From assembly GCA_964030785.1 (NCBI GenBank), contig OZ034969.1:41545701-41609700 (forward strand): DNA of 64,000 bases. Direction: 5' to 3'. Shown here piece after piece: positions 1 to 15,200 of this stretch. The notes under the pieces were generated by a model that was not told the origin of the DNA, ran no database searches, and saw only the letters and a program-made list of their open reading frames with translations. The stretch comes from Siderastrea siderea. Its lineage: Eukaryota; Cnidaria; Anthozoa; Scleractinia; Rhizangiidae. How positions within the stretch are numbered: position 1 is the stretch's first letter; each line of letters starts with the position of its first letter. The translations under genes and the position numbers were made by a program.

Positions 1-3000
1 TTACGAAGATTTCGATCCCTGAAGTGTATCCTTTACGTTTTAGCGGCATACAAAGGAAAATGCATTTTCTGAAAGTTGCCCTAAACTGCTCAAGTAACTG
101 GTTTTATGGTGATTTCCGTCCGTGTAGAGTACATTTTTCAAGTTTTGTCCAGTAAGATGGAAATCACATTTAGTCTATTATGGGTCACTAGGACAGTCGA
201 TTTTCCAAAAGTTTCAAGGAACAGCTAAAATCACCCATTTTATGACGACTTCGATGTCTGTGGTACATTCTGTAAGTTTTAGCGCTCTATCGACATAAAA
301 CGCACTCTCTAGACACTGATAAACTTGATTTTCCAAACGTTACTGTAAACAGCTTAATTCAGCCGTTTTACGATGATTTCGATTTCCGTAGAGCATCCTC
401 CAAGTTTTAGCAGTATAGAAACGAAAGCCAATGTCTCCATCATTGGTCCAGGGAAACTTGATTTAATGAATTTAAAGTTCCCGTAAACTGCTCAAGTAAC
501 CAGTTTTAAGGTAATCTCCATCCGTGTACTACATTCTCTAAGTTTGGTCCGGTAAGAAGCAAAACACATTTTGTCTATTATGAGTAACTAGAACACTCGA
601 TTATTCAAACGTTGCCGGGAACAGCTGAACTCACCTGCTTTATGATGACTTTGATGTCTGTAGTACAGTCTGTAAGATTTAGCACTGTATCGACATAAAA
701 TGCACTTTAAAGATTGAGTCACTAGAAAGTTCATTTTTCTAAAAGTTACTGTGAACAGCTTAATTCATCCGCCTTACAAAGATTTCAATCTCGGTAATGC
801 ATCCTTCACGTTTTAGCGGCAAACCAAGGAAAATGCATTTTTGCCAGTACCGGTCACTGGAAAACTTGAATTTCAAAAAGTTGCCGGGAAAAGCTGGAAT
901 CACCTGTTTTATGACGACTCCTATGTCTGTACTACATGCAGTAAGTCTTAGCACTTTATCCACATAAAACGCACTCTCTAGATTGAGTCACTGGAAAGCT
1001 CATTTTTTAAAAAGTTATCTGTGAACAGCTTAATTCATCGGCTTTACGAAGATTTCAATCTCGGCAATCCGTACTTCACCTTTTAGCGGCATACAAAGGA
1101 AAATGCATTTACTCTATTATGGGTCACTGAGAACCTTGATTTCTGAATGTTGCCCTAAACTGTTAAAGTAACCGGTCTTATACGGATTTCCATCCGTGCA
1201 GTACATTTTCCAGGTCTGGTCATGTAAGATGGAAAACGCACTTTCTCTATTATGTGTCACTAGAACGCTCGATTTTCCAAAAGTTGTCGGGAACAGCTAA
1301 AATCACCTGTGTTATGATGACTTCGATGTTTGTAGGACATTCTGTAAGTTTTAGTCCTGTATCAACATTAAACACACTCTCTCGATTGAGTCACTGAAAA
1401 ACTCGATTTTGCAAAGTTACTGTGAACAGCTCAATTCACCCGTTTTACGATGATTTCGATTTCCGTAGTGCATCCTTTCCTTTTGAACGGCATACAAAGG
1501 AAAATGCTTTTTCTCCTTTAGTGGTCACTTAAAAACTTGATTTTCCAAACGTTCCCGGCAACAGCTGTAATCGGCTGTCTTATGATAACTTTCGATGTCT
1601 GTAGTACATTCTGTAAGTCTTAGGGGCGTATCGACATAAGACCCACTTTCTAGATTGAGTCAGTGGAAAACTCAATTTTCCAAACGTTACTGTGAACAGC
1701 TTAATTTATCCGCTTTACGAAGGTTGCGATCTCCGAAGTGCATCCTTTATGTTTTAGCGGCATAGAATGAAAAATGCATTTTCCCTTTATGGGTCACTGA
1801 GAAGCTTGATTTTCTGAAAATTACCCTGAACTGCTCAAGTAACTAGTTTTATGGTGATTTCCATTCGTATAGTAAGTTTTGAAGGTGTGGACTGGTAAGA
1901 CGCAAAACGCACTTTGTCTATTATGGGTCACTCGAACGCTAGATTTTCCAAAAGTTGTCGGGAACAGCTCAAATTATCTGTGTTATGATGACTTTGATGT
2001 CTTTAGTACATTCTGTAAGTGTTAGCGCTGTATCGACATAACAGGCACTTTCTAGGTTGAGTCAAAAGTTAGTGTGAACATATTAGTTTATCTGCTTTAA
2101 TAAGATTTCAATTCCCGTAATACATCCTTCATATTTTAGTGTTATTTCAAGGAAAATGCATTTGCTCCATTATGGGTTACTAGAAAACTTGATTTTCCAA
2201 AAGTTGTCGGGAACAGCTGAAATAACCTGTTTTATGATCACTTCGATGTCTGTAGTACATTCTGTAAGTCTCAGTGCTCTATCGACATAGAACGGACTTT
2301 CTAGATTGAGTCACTGGAAAACTCGATTTTCAAAAAGTTACTGTGAACAGCTCAAATCCCCCGTTTTACGATGATTTCGACTTCTGTAGTGCATCCTCTA
2401 AGTTTTAACGGTATTGAAACGAAAGCCATTGTCTCCATCATGGGTCACCTGAGAAACTGGATTTCCTGAAAATTCCCGTAACCTGCTCAAGTAACCGGTC
2501 TTATGGTGATTTCCATTCGTGTAGTACATTCTGTAAGTTTTGTGCAGTAAGAAGCAAAAAAGGACTTTGTCTATTACGGGTCACTGGAACGCTCAATTTT
2601 CCAAAAAATGTCGGGAACAGCTGAAATCACATCGGTTATGATGACTTCGATTTCTGTAATACATTCTGTACGTTTTACCGCTGGATCAACATAAAACGTA
2701 CATACTAGATTGAGTCACTAGAAAACTCAATTTTCCAAGTTACTCAACAGCATAGTTCATCCGGTTTAATAAGATTTCAATCTCCGTAATGCATCCTTCA
2801 CGTTTTAGAGGCATACAAAGGAAAATGAATTTGCTTTATTATCGGTCACTGGAAAACTTGATTTTCCAAAAATTGTCAGGAACAGCTGAAATCACCTGTT
2901 GTAGGAAGACTTCGGTGTCAGTAGTTCATTCTGTGAGTTTAAGCACTGTATCGACATAAAACACACTCTCTCGATTGATTGACTAAAAAAGTCGATTTTT

Positions 3001-6000
3001 CAAAGTTACTGTGAACAGCTCAATTCCCCCGTTTTACGATGATTTGGATTTCCGTAGTGCATCCTTCAAGGTTTAGCGGCATAGAAACGAAAGCGCGTTT
3101 TCTCCATCATGGCTCACTGGGAAACTTGATTTCCTGAAAGTTCCCATAAACTGCTCAAGTAACTGGTCTCATAATGATTTCCATCCGTGTAGTACATTTT
3201 GGAAGTTTGGGTCCGGTAAGACGCAAAAACATTTTGTTTATTATGGAACAATGGAAAACGCGATTTTTTAAAAGTTGCCGGGAACAGCTGAAATCACCTG
3301 TTTTATGATGACTTCTACGTCTGTACTACATGCAGTAAGTTTAAGCACTTTATCCACATAAAACGCACTCTCTAGATTGAGTCACTGGAAAGCTCATTTC
3401 TTAAAACGTTATTTGTGAACAGCTTAATTCATCGGCTTTACGAAGATTTCAATCTCGGCAATCCGTACTTCACCTTTTAGCGGCATACAAAGGAAAATGC
3501 ATTTACTCTATTATGGGTCACTGAGAACCTTGATTTCTGAATGTTGCCCTAAACTGTTAAAGTAACCGGTTTTATGCGGATTTCCATCCGTGTACTACAT
3601 TTTCCAGGTCTGGTCATGTAAGATGGAAAACGCACTTTCTCTATTATATGTCACTAGAATGCTCGATTTTCCAAAAGTTGTCGGGAACAGCTAAAATCAC
3701 CTCTGTTATGATGACTTCGATGTTTGTAGGAGTTTCTGTAAGTTTTAGACCTGTATCAACATTAAATACACTCTCTCGATTGAGTCACTGAAAAACTCGA
3801 TTTTGCAAAGTTACTGTGAACAGCTCAATTCACCCGTTTTACGATGATTTCGATTTCTGTAGTGCATCCTTCAAGGTTTAGCTGCATAGAAACGAAAGCG
3901 CGTTTTCTCCTTCATGGCTCACTGGGAAACTTGATTTCCTGAAAGTTCCCATTAACTGCTCAAGTAACCGGTCTCATAATGATTTCCATCCGTGTAGTAC
4001 ATTTTGGAAGTTTGGGTCCGGTAAGACGCAAAAAACATTTTTTTTATTATGGAACACTGGAATACTCGATTTTTTAAAAGTTGCCGGGAACAGCTGAAAT
4101 CACCTGTTTTATGATGACTTCGATGTCTGTAGTACATTCTGTGAGTTTCAGCAATTTCTCGACCTAAAACACACTTTCTAGATTGAGTAACTAAAAAACT
4201 CAAATCTCCAAAAGTTACTGTGAACAGCTGAATTCACCCGTTTTACGGTGATTCGATATCAGTAGTGCATCGTCCAAATTTTAGCGGTATGGAAACGAAA
4301 GCCCATTTTCTCCATCATGGGTCACTAGGAAACTTGATTTCCTGAATGTCGCCATAAACTGGTCAAGTAACGGGTCTTGGTGATTTGCACCCGTACGTGT
4401 AGTCATTTTGCAACTTTGGTTCGGTGAGAATTAAAACGCATTTTGTCTATTATGGGTCACTGGAAAACTCGATTTTCCAAAAGTTACTGTAAACAGCTCA
4501 ATTCACCCGTTTTACGATGATTTTGATTTCTGTAGTGCATCCTTCAAGGTTTAGCGGCATAGAAACGAAAGCGCGTTTTCTCCATCATGGCTCACTTCGA
4601 AACTTGATTTCCTGAAAGTTCCCATTAACTGCTCAAGTAACCGGTCTCATAATGATTTCCATCCGTGTAGTACATTTTGGAAGTTTGGGTCCGGTAAGAC
4701 GCAAAACACATTTTGTTTATTATGGAACACTGGAATACTCGATTTTTTAACAGTTGCCGGGAACAGCTGAAATCACCTGTTTTATGATGACTTCGATGTC
4801 TGTAGTACATTCTGTAAGTTTCAGCACTTTCTCAACATAAAACGCACTTTCTAGATTGAGTAACTAAAAAACTCAAATCTCCAAAAGTTACTGTGAACAG
4901 CTGAATTCACCCGTTTTACGGTGATTCGATATCAGTAGTGCATCGTCCAAATTTTAGCGGTATGGAAACGAAAGCCCATTTTCTCCATCATGGGTCACTA
5001 GGAAACTCGATTTCCTGAATGTCCCCATAAACTGCTCAAGTAACCGGTCTTGGTAATTTGCACCCGTGTAGTCATTTTGCAACTTTGGTTCGGTGAGAAT
5101 TAAAACGCATTTTGTCTATTATGCGTCACTGGAAAACTCGATTTTCCAAAAGTTACTGTAAACAGCTCAATTCACCCGTTTTACGATGATTTCGATTTCC
5201 GTAGTGCATCCTTCAAGGTTTTAGCGACATAGAAACGAAAGCGCGTTTTCTCCATCATGGCTCACTGGGAAACTTGATTTCTTGAAAGTTCCCGTAAACT
5301 ACTCAAGTAACCGGTCTCATAATGATTTCCATCCGTGTAGTACATTTTGGAAGTTTGGGTCCGGTAAGACGCAAAACACATTTTGTTTATTATGGAACAC
5401 TGGAATACTCGATTTTTTAACAGTTGCCGGGAACAGCTGAAATCACCTGTTTTATGATGACTTCGATGTCTGTAGTACATTCTGTAAGTTTCAGCACTTT
5501 CTCAACATAAAACGCACTTTCTAGATTGAGTAACTAAAAAACTCAAATCTCCAAAAGTTACTGTGAACAGCTGAATTCACCCGTTTTACGGTGATTCGAT
5601 ATCAGTAGTGCATCGTCCAAATTTTAGCGGTATGGAAACGAAAGCCCATTTTCTCCATCATGGGTCACTAGGAAACTCGATTTCCTGAATGTCCCCATAA
5701 ACTGCTCAAGTAACCGGTCTTGGTGATTTGCACCCGTGTAGTACATTTTGCAACTTTGGTTCGGTGAGAATTAAAACGCATTTTGTCTATTATGGGTCAC
5801 TGGAAAACTCGATTTTCCAAAAGTTACTGTAAACAGCTCAATTCACCCGTTTTACGATGATTTCGATTTCCGTAGTGCATCCTTCAAGGTTTAGCGGCAT
5901 AGAAACGAAAGCGCGTTTTCTCCATCATGGCTCACTGGGAAACTTGATTTCCTGAAAGTTCCCGTAAACTGCTCAAGTAACCGGTCTCATAATGATTTCC

Positions 6001-6148
6001 ATCCGTGTAGTACAGTTTGGACGTTTGGGTCCGGTAAGACGCAAAACAAATTTTGTTTATTATGGAACACTGGAAAACTCGATTTTTTATGATGAGTTTG
6101 ATGTCTGTTGTACGTTCTGTAAGTTTCAACATTTTCTAGACATCCGCC
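1..6148 (+). repeat. Satellite higher-order repeat, unit 1
   Basis: First copy of a 6148-bp unit; the phase is set arbitrarily by the window edge. The base at 6149 restarts the sequence seen at base 1. The unit is built of diverged monomers of about 134 bp, with at least four recurring classes. They share a core with a short dyad (GGAAAA, five bases, TTTTCC), then a GAACAGCT block, then a GATGATTTCGAT block and a GTAGTACATTCTGTAAG block. Unit 1 differs from units 2 and 3 by scattered single bases, for example near 1071, 1292 and 1790. Short reading frames through it, mainly on the minus strand, recur because the monomer is close to a multiple of three. I see no protein family in them and call no gene. 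Confidence 0.95.
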
Positions 6149-9100
6149 TTACGAAGATTTCGATCCCTGAAGTGTATCCTTTACGTTTTAGCGGCATACA
6201 AAGGAAAATGCATTTTCTGAAAGTTGCCCTAAACTGCTCAAGTAACTGGTTTTATGGTGATTTCCGTCCGTGTAGAGTACATTTTTCAAGTTTTGTCCAG
6301 TAAGATGGAAATCACATTTAGTCTATTATGGGTCACTAGGACAGTCGATTTTCCAAAAGTTTCAAGGAACAGCTAAAATCACCCATTTTATGACGACTTC
6401 GATGTCTGTGGTACATTCTGTAAGTTTTAGCGCTCTATCGACATAAAACGCACTCTCTAGACACTGATAAACTTGATTTTCCAAACGTTACTGTAAACAG
6501 CTTAATTCAGCCGTTTTACGATGATTTCGATTTCCGTAGAGCATCCTCCAAGTTTTAGCAGTATAGAAACGAAAGCCAATGTCTCCATCATTGGTCCAGG
6601 GAAACTTGATTTAATGAATTTAAAGTTCCCGTAAACTGCTCAAGTAACCAGTTTTAAGGTAATCTCCATCCGTGTACTACATTCTCTAAGTTTGGTCCGG
6701 TAAGAAGCAAAACACATTTTGTCTATTATGAGTAACTAGAACACTCGATTATTCAAACGTTGCCGGGAACAGCTGAACTCACCTGCTTTATGATGACTTT
6801 GATGTCTGTAGTACAGTCTGTAAGATTTAGCACTGTATCGACATAAAATGCACTTTAAAGATTGAGTCACTAGAAAGTTCATTTTTCTAAAAGTTACTGT
6901 GAACAGCTTAATTCATCCGCCTTACAAAGATTTCAATCTCGGTAATGCATCCTTCACGTTTTAGCGGCAAACCAAGGAAAATGCATTTTTGCCAGTACCG
7001 GTCACTGGAAAACTTGAATTTCAAAAAGTTGCCGGGAAAAGCTGGAATCACCTGTTTTATGACGACTCCTATGTCTGTACTACATGCAGTAAGTCTTAGC
7101 ACTTTATCCACATAAAACGCACTCTCTAGATTGAGTCACTGGAAAGCTCATTTTTTAAAAAGTTATCTGTGAACAGCTTAATTCATCGGCTTTACGAAGA
7201 TTTCAATCTCGGCAATCCGTCCTTCACCTTTTAGCGGCATACAAAGGAAAATGCATTTACTCTATTATGGGTCACTGAGAACCTTGATTTCTGAATGTTG
7301 CCCTAAACTGTTAAAGTAACCGGTCTTATACGGATTTCCATCCGTGCAGTACATTTTCCAGGTCTGGTCATGTAAGATGGAAAACGCACTTTCTCTATTA
7401 TGTGTCACTAGAACGCTCGATTTTCCAAAAGTTGTCGGGAACAGCTAAACTCACCTGTGTTATGATGACTTCGATGTTTGTAGGACATTCTGTAAGTTTT
7501 AGTCCTGTATCAACATTAAACACACTCTCTCGATTGAGTCACTGAAAAACTCGATTTTGCAAAGTTACTGTGAACAGCTCAATTCACCCGTTTTACGATG
7601 ATTTCGATTTCCGTAGTGCATCCTTTCCTTTTGAACGGCATACAAAGGAAAATGCTTTTTCTCCTTTAGTGGTCACTTAAAAACTTGATTTTCCGAACGT
7701 TCCCGGCAACAGCTGTAATCGGCTGTCTTATGATAACTTTCGATGTCTGTAGTACATTCTGTAAGTCTTAGGGGCGTATCGACATGAGACCCACTTTCTA
7801 GATTGAGTCAGTGGAAAACTCAATTTTCCAAACGTTACTGTGAACAGCTTAATTTATCCGCTTTACGAAGGTTGCGATCTCCGAAGTGCATCCTTTATGT
7901 TTTAGCGGCATAGAATGAAAAATGCATTTTCCCTTTATGGGTCACTGAGAAGCTTGATTTTCTGAAAATTACCCTGAACTGCTCAAGTAACTAGTTTTAT
8001 GGTGATTTCCATTCGTATAGTAAGTTTTGAAGGTGTGGACTGGTAAGACGCAAAACGCACTTTGTCTATTATGGGTCACTCGAACGCTAGATTTTCCAAA
8101 AGTTGTCGGGAACAGCTCAAATCATCTGTGTTATGATGACTTTGATGTCTTTAGTACATTCTGTAAGTGTTAGCGCTGTATCGACATAACAGGCACTTTC
8201 TAGGTTGAGTCAAAAGTTAGTGTGAACATATTAGTTTATCTGCTTTAATAAGATTTCAATTCCCGTAATACATCCTTCATATTTTAGCGTTATTTCAAGG
8301 AAAATGCATTTGCTCCATTATGGGTTACTAGAAAACTTGATTTTCCAAAAGTTGTCGGGAACAGCTGAAATAACCTGTTTTATGATCACTTCGATGTCTG
8401 TAGTACATTCTGTAAGTCTCAGTGCTCTATCGACATAGAACGGACTTTCTAGATTGAGTCACTGGAAAACTCGATTTTCAAAAAGTTACTGTGAACAGCT
8501 CAAATCCCCCGTTTTACGATGATTTCGACTTCTGTAGTGCATCCTCTAAGTTTTAACGGTATTGAAACGAAAGCCATTGTCTCCATCATGGGTCACCTGA
8601 GAAACTGGATTTCCTGAAAATTCCCGTAACCTGCTCAAGTAACCGGTCTTATGGTGATTTCCATTCGTGTAGTACATTCTGTAAGTTTTGTGCAGTAAGA
8701 AGCAAAAAAGGACTTTGTCTATTACGGGTCACTGGAACGCTCAATTTTCCAAAAAATGTCGGGAACAGCTGAAATCACATCGGTTATGATGACTTCGATT
8801 TCTGTAATACATTCTGTACGTTTTACCGCTGGATCAACATAAAACGTACATACTAGATTGAGTCACTAGAAAACTCAATTTTCCAAGTTACTCAACAGCA
8901 TAGTTCATCCGGTTTAATAAGATTTCAATCTCCGTAATGCATCCTTCACGTTTTAGAGGCATACAAAGGAAAATGAATTTGCTTTATTATCGGTCACTGG
9001 AAAACTTGATTTTCCAAAAATTGTCAGGAACAGCTGAAATCACCTGTTGTAGGAAGACTTCGGTGTCAGTAGTTCATTCTGTGAGTTTAAGCACTGTATC

Positions 9101-12100
9101 GACATAAAACACACTCTCTCGATTGATTGACTAAAAAAGTCGATTTTTCAAAGTTACTGTGAACAGCTCAATTCCCCCGTTTTACGATGATTTGGATTTC
9201 CGTAGTGCATCCTTCAAGGTTTAGCGGCATAGAAACGAAAGCGCGTTTTCTCCATCATGGCTCACTGGGAAACTTGATTTCCTGAAAGTTCCCATAAACT
9301 GCTCAAGTAACCGGTCTCATAATGATTTCCATCCGTGTAGTACATTTTGGAAGTTTGGGTCCGGTAAGACGCAAAAAACATTTTGTTTATTATGGAACAA
9401 TGGAAAACGCGATTTTTTAAAAGTTGCCGGGAACAGCTGAAATCACCTGTTTTATGATGACTTCTACGTCTGTACTACATGCAGTAAGTTTAAGCACTTT
9501 ATCCACATAAAACGCACTCTCTAGATTGAGTCACTGGAAAGCTCATTTCTTAAAACGTTATTTGTGAACAGCTTAATTCATCGGCTTTACGAAGATTTCA
9601 ATCTCGGCAATCCGTACTTCACCTTTTAGCGGCATACAAAGGAAAATGCATTTACTCTATTATGGGTCACTGAGAACCTTGATTTCTGAATGTTGCCCTA
9701 AACTGTTAAAGTAACCGGTTTTATGCGGATTTCCATCCGTGTACTACATTTTCCAGGTCTGGTCATGTAAGATGGAAAACGCACTTTCTCTATTATATGT
9801 CACTAGAACGCTCGATTTTCCAAAAGTTGTCGGGAACAGCTAAAATCACCTCTGTTATGATGACTTCGATGTTTGTAGGAGTTTCTGTAAGTTTTAGACC
9901 TGTATCAACATTAAATACACTCTCTCGATTGAGTCACTGAAAAACTCGATTTTGCAAAGTTACTGTGAACAGCTCAATTCACCCGTTTTACGATGATTTC
10001 GATTTCTGTAGTGCATCCTTCAAGGTTTAGCTGCATAGAAACGAAAGCGCGTTTTCTCCTTCATGGCTCACTGGGAAACTTGATTTCCTGAAAGTTCCCA
10101 TTAACTGCTCAAGTAACCGGTCTCATAATGATTTCCATCCGTGTAGTACATTTTGGAAGTTTGGGTCCGGTAAGACGCAAAAAACATTTTTTTATTATGG
10201 AACACTGGAATACTCGATTTTTTAAAAGTTGCCGGGAACAGCTGAAATCACTTGTTTTATGATGACTTCGATGTCTGTAGTACATTCTGTGAGTTTCAGC
10301 AATTTCTCGACCTAAAACACACTTTCTAGATTGAGTAACTAAAAAACTCAAATCTCCAAAAGTTACTGTGAACAGCTGAATTCACCCGTTTTACGGTGAT
10401 TCGATATCAGTAGTGCATCGTCCAAATTTTAGCGGTATGGAAACGAAAGCCCATTTTCTCCATCATGGGTCACTAGGAAACTTGATTTCCTGAATGTCGC
10501 CATAAACTGGTCAAGTAACGGGTCTTGGTGATTTGCACCCGTACGTGTAGTCATTTTGCAACTTTGGTTCGGTGAGAATTAAAACGCATTTTGTCTATTA
10601 TGGGTCACTGGAAAACTCGATTTTCCAAAAGTTACTGTAAACAGCTCAATTCACCCGTTTTACGATGATTTTGATTTCTGTAGTGCATCCTTCAAGGTTT
10701 AGCGGCATAGAAACGAAAGCGCGTTTTCTCCATCATGGCTCACTTCGAAACTTGATTTCCTGAAAGTTCCCATTAACTGCTCAAGTAACCGGTCTCATAA
10801 TGATTTCCATCCGTGTAGTACATTTTGGAAGTTTGGGTCCGGTAAGACGCAAAACACATTTTGTTTATTATGGAACACTGGAATACTCGATTTTTTAACA
10901 GTTGCCGGGAACAGCTGAAATCACCTGTTTTATGATGACTTCGATGTCTGTAGTACATTCTGTAAGTTTCAGCACTTTCTCAACATAAAACGCACTTTCT
11001 AGATTGAGTAACTAAAAAACTCAAATCTCCAAAAGTTACTGTGAACAGCTGAATTCACCCGTTTTACGGTGATTCGATATCAGTAGTGCATCGTCCAAAT
11101 TTTAGCGGTATGGAAACGAAAGCCCATTTTCTCCATCATGGGTCACTAGGAAACTCGATTTCCTGAATGTCCCCATAAACTGCTCAAGTAACCGGTCTTG
11201 GTAATTTGCACCCGTGTAGTCATTTTGCAACTTTGGTTCGGTGAGAATTAAAACGCATTTTGTCTATTATGCGTCACTGGAAAACTCGATTTTCCAAAAG
11301 TTACTGTAAACAGCTCAATTCACCCGTTTTACGATGATTTCGATTTCCGTAGTGCATCCTTCAAGGTTTTAGCGACATAGAAACGAAAGCGCGTTTTCTC
11401 CATCATGGCTCACTGGGAAACTTGATTTCTTGAAAGTTCCCGTAAACTACTCAAGTAACCGGTCTCATAATGATTTCCATCCGTGTAGTACATTTTGGAA
11501 GTTTGGGTCCGGTAAGACGCAAAACACATTTTGTTTATTATGGAACACTGGAATACTCGATTTTTTAACAGTTGCCGGGAACAGCTGAAATCACCTGTTT
11601 TATGATGACTTCGATGTCTGTAGTACATTCTGTAAGTTTCAGCACTTTCTCAACATAAAACGCACTTTCTAGATTGAGTAACTAAAAAACTCAAATCTCC
11701 AAAAGTTACTGTGAACAGCTGAATTCACCCGTTTTACGGTGATTCGATATCAGTAGTGCATCGTCCAAATTTTAGCGGTATGGAAACGAAAGCCCATTTT
11801 CTCCATCATGGGTCACTAGGAAACTCGATTTCCTGAATGTCCCCATAAACTGCTCAAGTAACCGGTCTTGGTGATTTGCACCCGTGTAGTACATTTTGCA
11901 ACTTTGGTTCGGTGAGAATTAAAACGCATTTTGTCTATTATGGGTCACTGGAAAACTCGATTTTCCAAAAGTTACTGTAAACAGCTCAATTCACCCGTTT
12001 TACGATGATTTCGATTTCCGTAGTGCATCCTTCAAGGTTTAGCGGCATAGAAACGAAAGCGCGTTTTCTCCATCATGGCTCACTGGGAAACTTGATTTCC

Positions 12101-12296
12101 TGAAAGTTCCCGTAAACTGCTCAAGTAACCGGTCTCATAATGATTTCCATCCGTGTAGTACAGTTTGGACGTTTGGGTCCGGTAAGACGCAAAACAAATT
12201 TTGTTTATTATGGAACACTGGAAAACTCGATTTTTTATGATGAGTTTGATGTCTGTTGTACGTTCTGTAAGTTTCAACATTTTCTAGACATCCGCC
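6149..12296 (+). repeat. Satellite higher-order repeat, unit 2
   Basis: Second 6148-bp copy, collinear with unit 1 over its full length. It shares several single-base variants with unit 3 against unit 1 (near 7217, 7451, 7695 and 7784). Units 2 and 3 are therefore closer relatives, as expected if one was copied from the other. Its 3' part contains a local tandem set of five-monomer blocks at 637- and 670-bp spacing (about 10700-12000). The unit ends at a scarred monomer around 12235-12296. Confidence 0.95.
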
Positions 12297-15200
12297 TTAC
12301 GAAGATTTCGATCCCTGAAGTGTATCCTTTACGTTTTAGCGGCATACAAAGGAAAATGCATTTTCTGAAAGTTGCCCTAAACTGCTCAAGTAACTGGTTT
12401 TATGGTGATTTCCGTCCGTGTAGAGTACATTTTTCAAGTTTTGTCCAGTAAGATGGAAATCACATTTAGTCTATTATGGGTCACTAGGACAGTCGATTTT
12501 CCAAAAGTTTCAAGGAACAGCTAAAATCACCCATTTTATGACGACTTCGATGTCTGTGGTACATTCTGTAAGTTTTAGCGCTCTATCGACATAAAACGCA
12601 CTCTCTAGACACTGATAAACTTGATTTTCCAAACGTTACTGTAAACAGCTTAATTCAGCCGTTTTACGATGATTTCGATTTCCGTAGAGCATCCTCCAAG
12701 TTTTAGCAGTATAGAAACGAAAGCCAATGTCTCCATCATTGGTCCAGGGAAACTTGATTTAATGAATTTAAAGTTCCCGTAAACTGCTCAAGTAACCAGT
12801 TTTAAGGTAATCTCCATCCGTGTACTACATTCTCTAAGTTTGGTCCGGTAAGAAGCAAAACACATTTTGTCTATTATGAGTAACTAGAACACTCGATTAT
12901 TCAAACGTTGCCGGGAACAGCTGAACTCACCTGCTTTATGATGACTTTGATGTCTGTAGTACAGTCTGTAAGATTTAGCACTGTATCGACATAAAATGCA
13001 CTTTAAAGATTGAGTCACTAGAAAGTTCATTTTTCTAAAAGTTACTGTGAACAGCTTAATTCATCCGCCTTACAAAGATTTCAATCTCGGTAATGCATCC
13101 TTCACGTTTTAGCGGCAAACCAAGGAAAATGCATTTTTGCCAGTACCGGTCACTGGAAAACTTGAATTTCAAAAAGTTGCCGGGAAAAGCTGGAATCACC
13201 TGTTTTATGACGACTCCTATGTCTGTACTACATGCAGTAAGTCTTAGCACTTTATCCACATAAAACGCACTCTCTAGATTGAGTCACTGGAAAGCTCATT
13301 TTTTAAAAAGTTATCTGTGAACAGCTTAATTCATCGGCTTTACGAAGATTTCAATCTCGGCAATCCGTCCTTCACCTTTTAGCGGCATACAAAGGAAAAT
13401 GCATTTACTCTATTATGGGTCACTGAGAACCTTGATTTCTGAATGTTGCCCTAAACTGTTAAAGTAACCGGTCTTATACGGATTTCCATCCGTGCAGTAC
13501 ATTTTCCAGGTCTGGTCATGTAAGATGGAAAACGCACTTTCTCTATTATGTGTCACTAGAACGCTCGATTTTCCAAAAGTTGTCGGGAACAGCTAAACTC
13601 ACCTGTGTTATGATGACTTCGATGTTTGTAGGACATTCTGTAAGTTTTAGTCCTGTATCAACATTAAACACACTCTCTCGATTGAGTCACTGAAAAACTC
13701 GATTTTGCAAAGTTACTGTGAACAGCTCAATTCACCCGTTTTACGATGATTTCGATTTCCGTAGTGCATCCTTTCCTTTTGAACGGCATACAAAGGAAAA
13801 TGCTTTTTCTCCTTTAGTGGTCACTTAAAAACTTGATTTTCCGAACGTTCCCGGCAACAGCTGTAATCGGCTGTCTTATGATAACTTTCGATGTCTGTAG
13901 TACATTCTGTAAGTCTTAGGGGCGTATCGACATGAGACCCACTTTCTAGATTGAGTCAGTGGAAAACTCAATTTTCCAAACGTTACTGTGAACAGCTTAA
14001 TTTATCCGCTTTACGAAGGTTGCGATCTCCGAAGTGCATCCTTTATGTTTTAGCGGCATAGAATGAAAAATGCATTTTCCCTTTATGGGTCACTGAGAAG
14101 CTTGATTTTCTGAAAATTACCCTGAACTGCTCAAGTAACTAGTTTTATGGTGATTTCCATTCGTATAGTAAGTTTTGAAGGTGTGGACTGGTAAGACGCA
14201 AAACGCACTTTGTCTATTATGGGTCACTCGAACGCTAGATTTTCCAAAAGTTGTCGGGAACAGCTCAAATCATCTGTGTTATGATGACTTTGATGTCTTT
14301 AGTACATTCTGTAAGTGTTAGCGCTGTATCGACATAACAGGCACTTTCTAGGTTGAGTCAAAAGTTAGTGTGAACATATTAGTTTATCTGCTTTAATAAG
14401 ATTTCAATTCCCGTAATACATCCTTCATATTTTAGCGTTATTTCAAGGAAAATGCATTTGCTCCATTATGGGTTACTAGAAAACTTGATTTTCCAAAAGT
14501 TGTCGGGAACAGCTGAAATAACCTGTTTTATGATCACTTCGATGTCTGTAGTACATTCTGTAAGTCTCAGTGCTCTATCGACATAGAACGGACTTTCTAG
14601 ATTGAGTCACTGGAAAACTCGATTTTCAAAAAGTTACTGTGAACAGCTCAAATCCCCCGTTTTACGATGATTTCGACTTCTGTAGTGCATCCTCTAAGTT
14701 TTAACGGTATTGAAACGAAAGCCATTGTCTCCATCATGGGTCACCTGAGAAACTGGATTTCCTGAAAATTCCCGTAACCTGCTCAAGTAACCGGTCTTAT
14801 GGTGATTTCCATTCGTGTAGTACATTCTGTAAGTTTTGTGCAGTAAGAAGCAAAAAAGGACTTTGTCTATTACGGGTCACTGGAACGCTCAATTTTCCAA
14901 AAAATGTCGGGAACAGCTGAAATCACATCGGTTATGATGACTTCGATTTCTGTAATACATTCTGTACGTTTTACCGCTGGATCAACATAAAACGTACATA
15001 CTAGATTGAGTCACTAGAAAACTCAATTTTCCAAGTTACTCAACAGCATAGTTCATCCGGTTTAATAAGATTTCAATCTCCGTAATGCATCCTTCACGTT
15101 TTAGAGGCATACAAAGGAAAATGAATTTGCTTTATTATCGGTCACTGGAAAACTTGATTTTCCAAAAATTGTCAGGAACAGCTGAAATCACCTGTTGTAG

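Noticed and set aside
1..12296. CRISPR-like array
   Set aside because: Repeats are contiguous diverged monomers without unique spacers, and the surrounding elements are eukaryotic.
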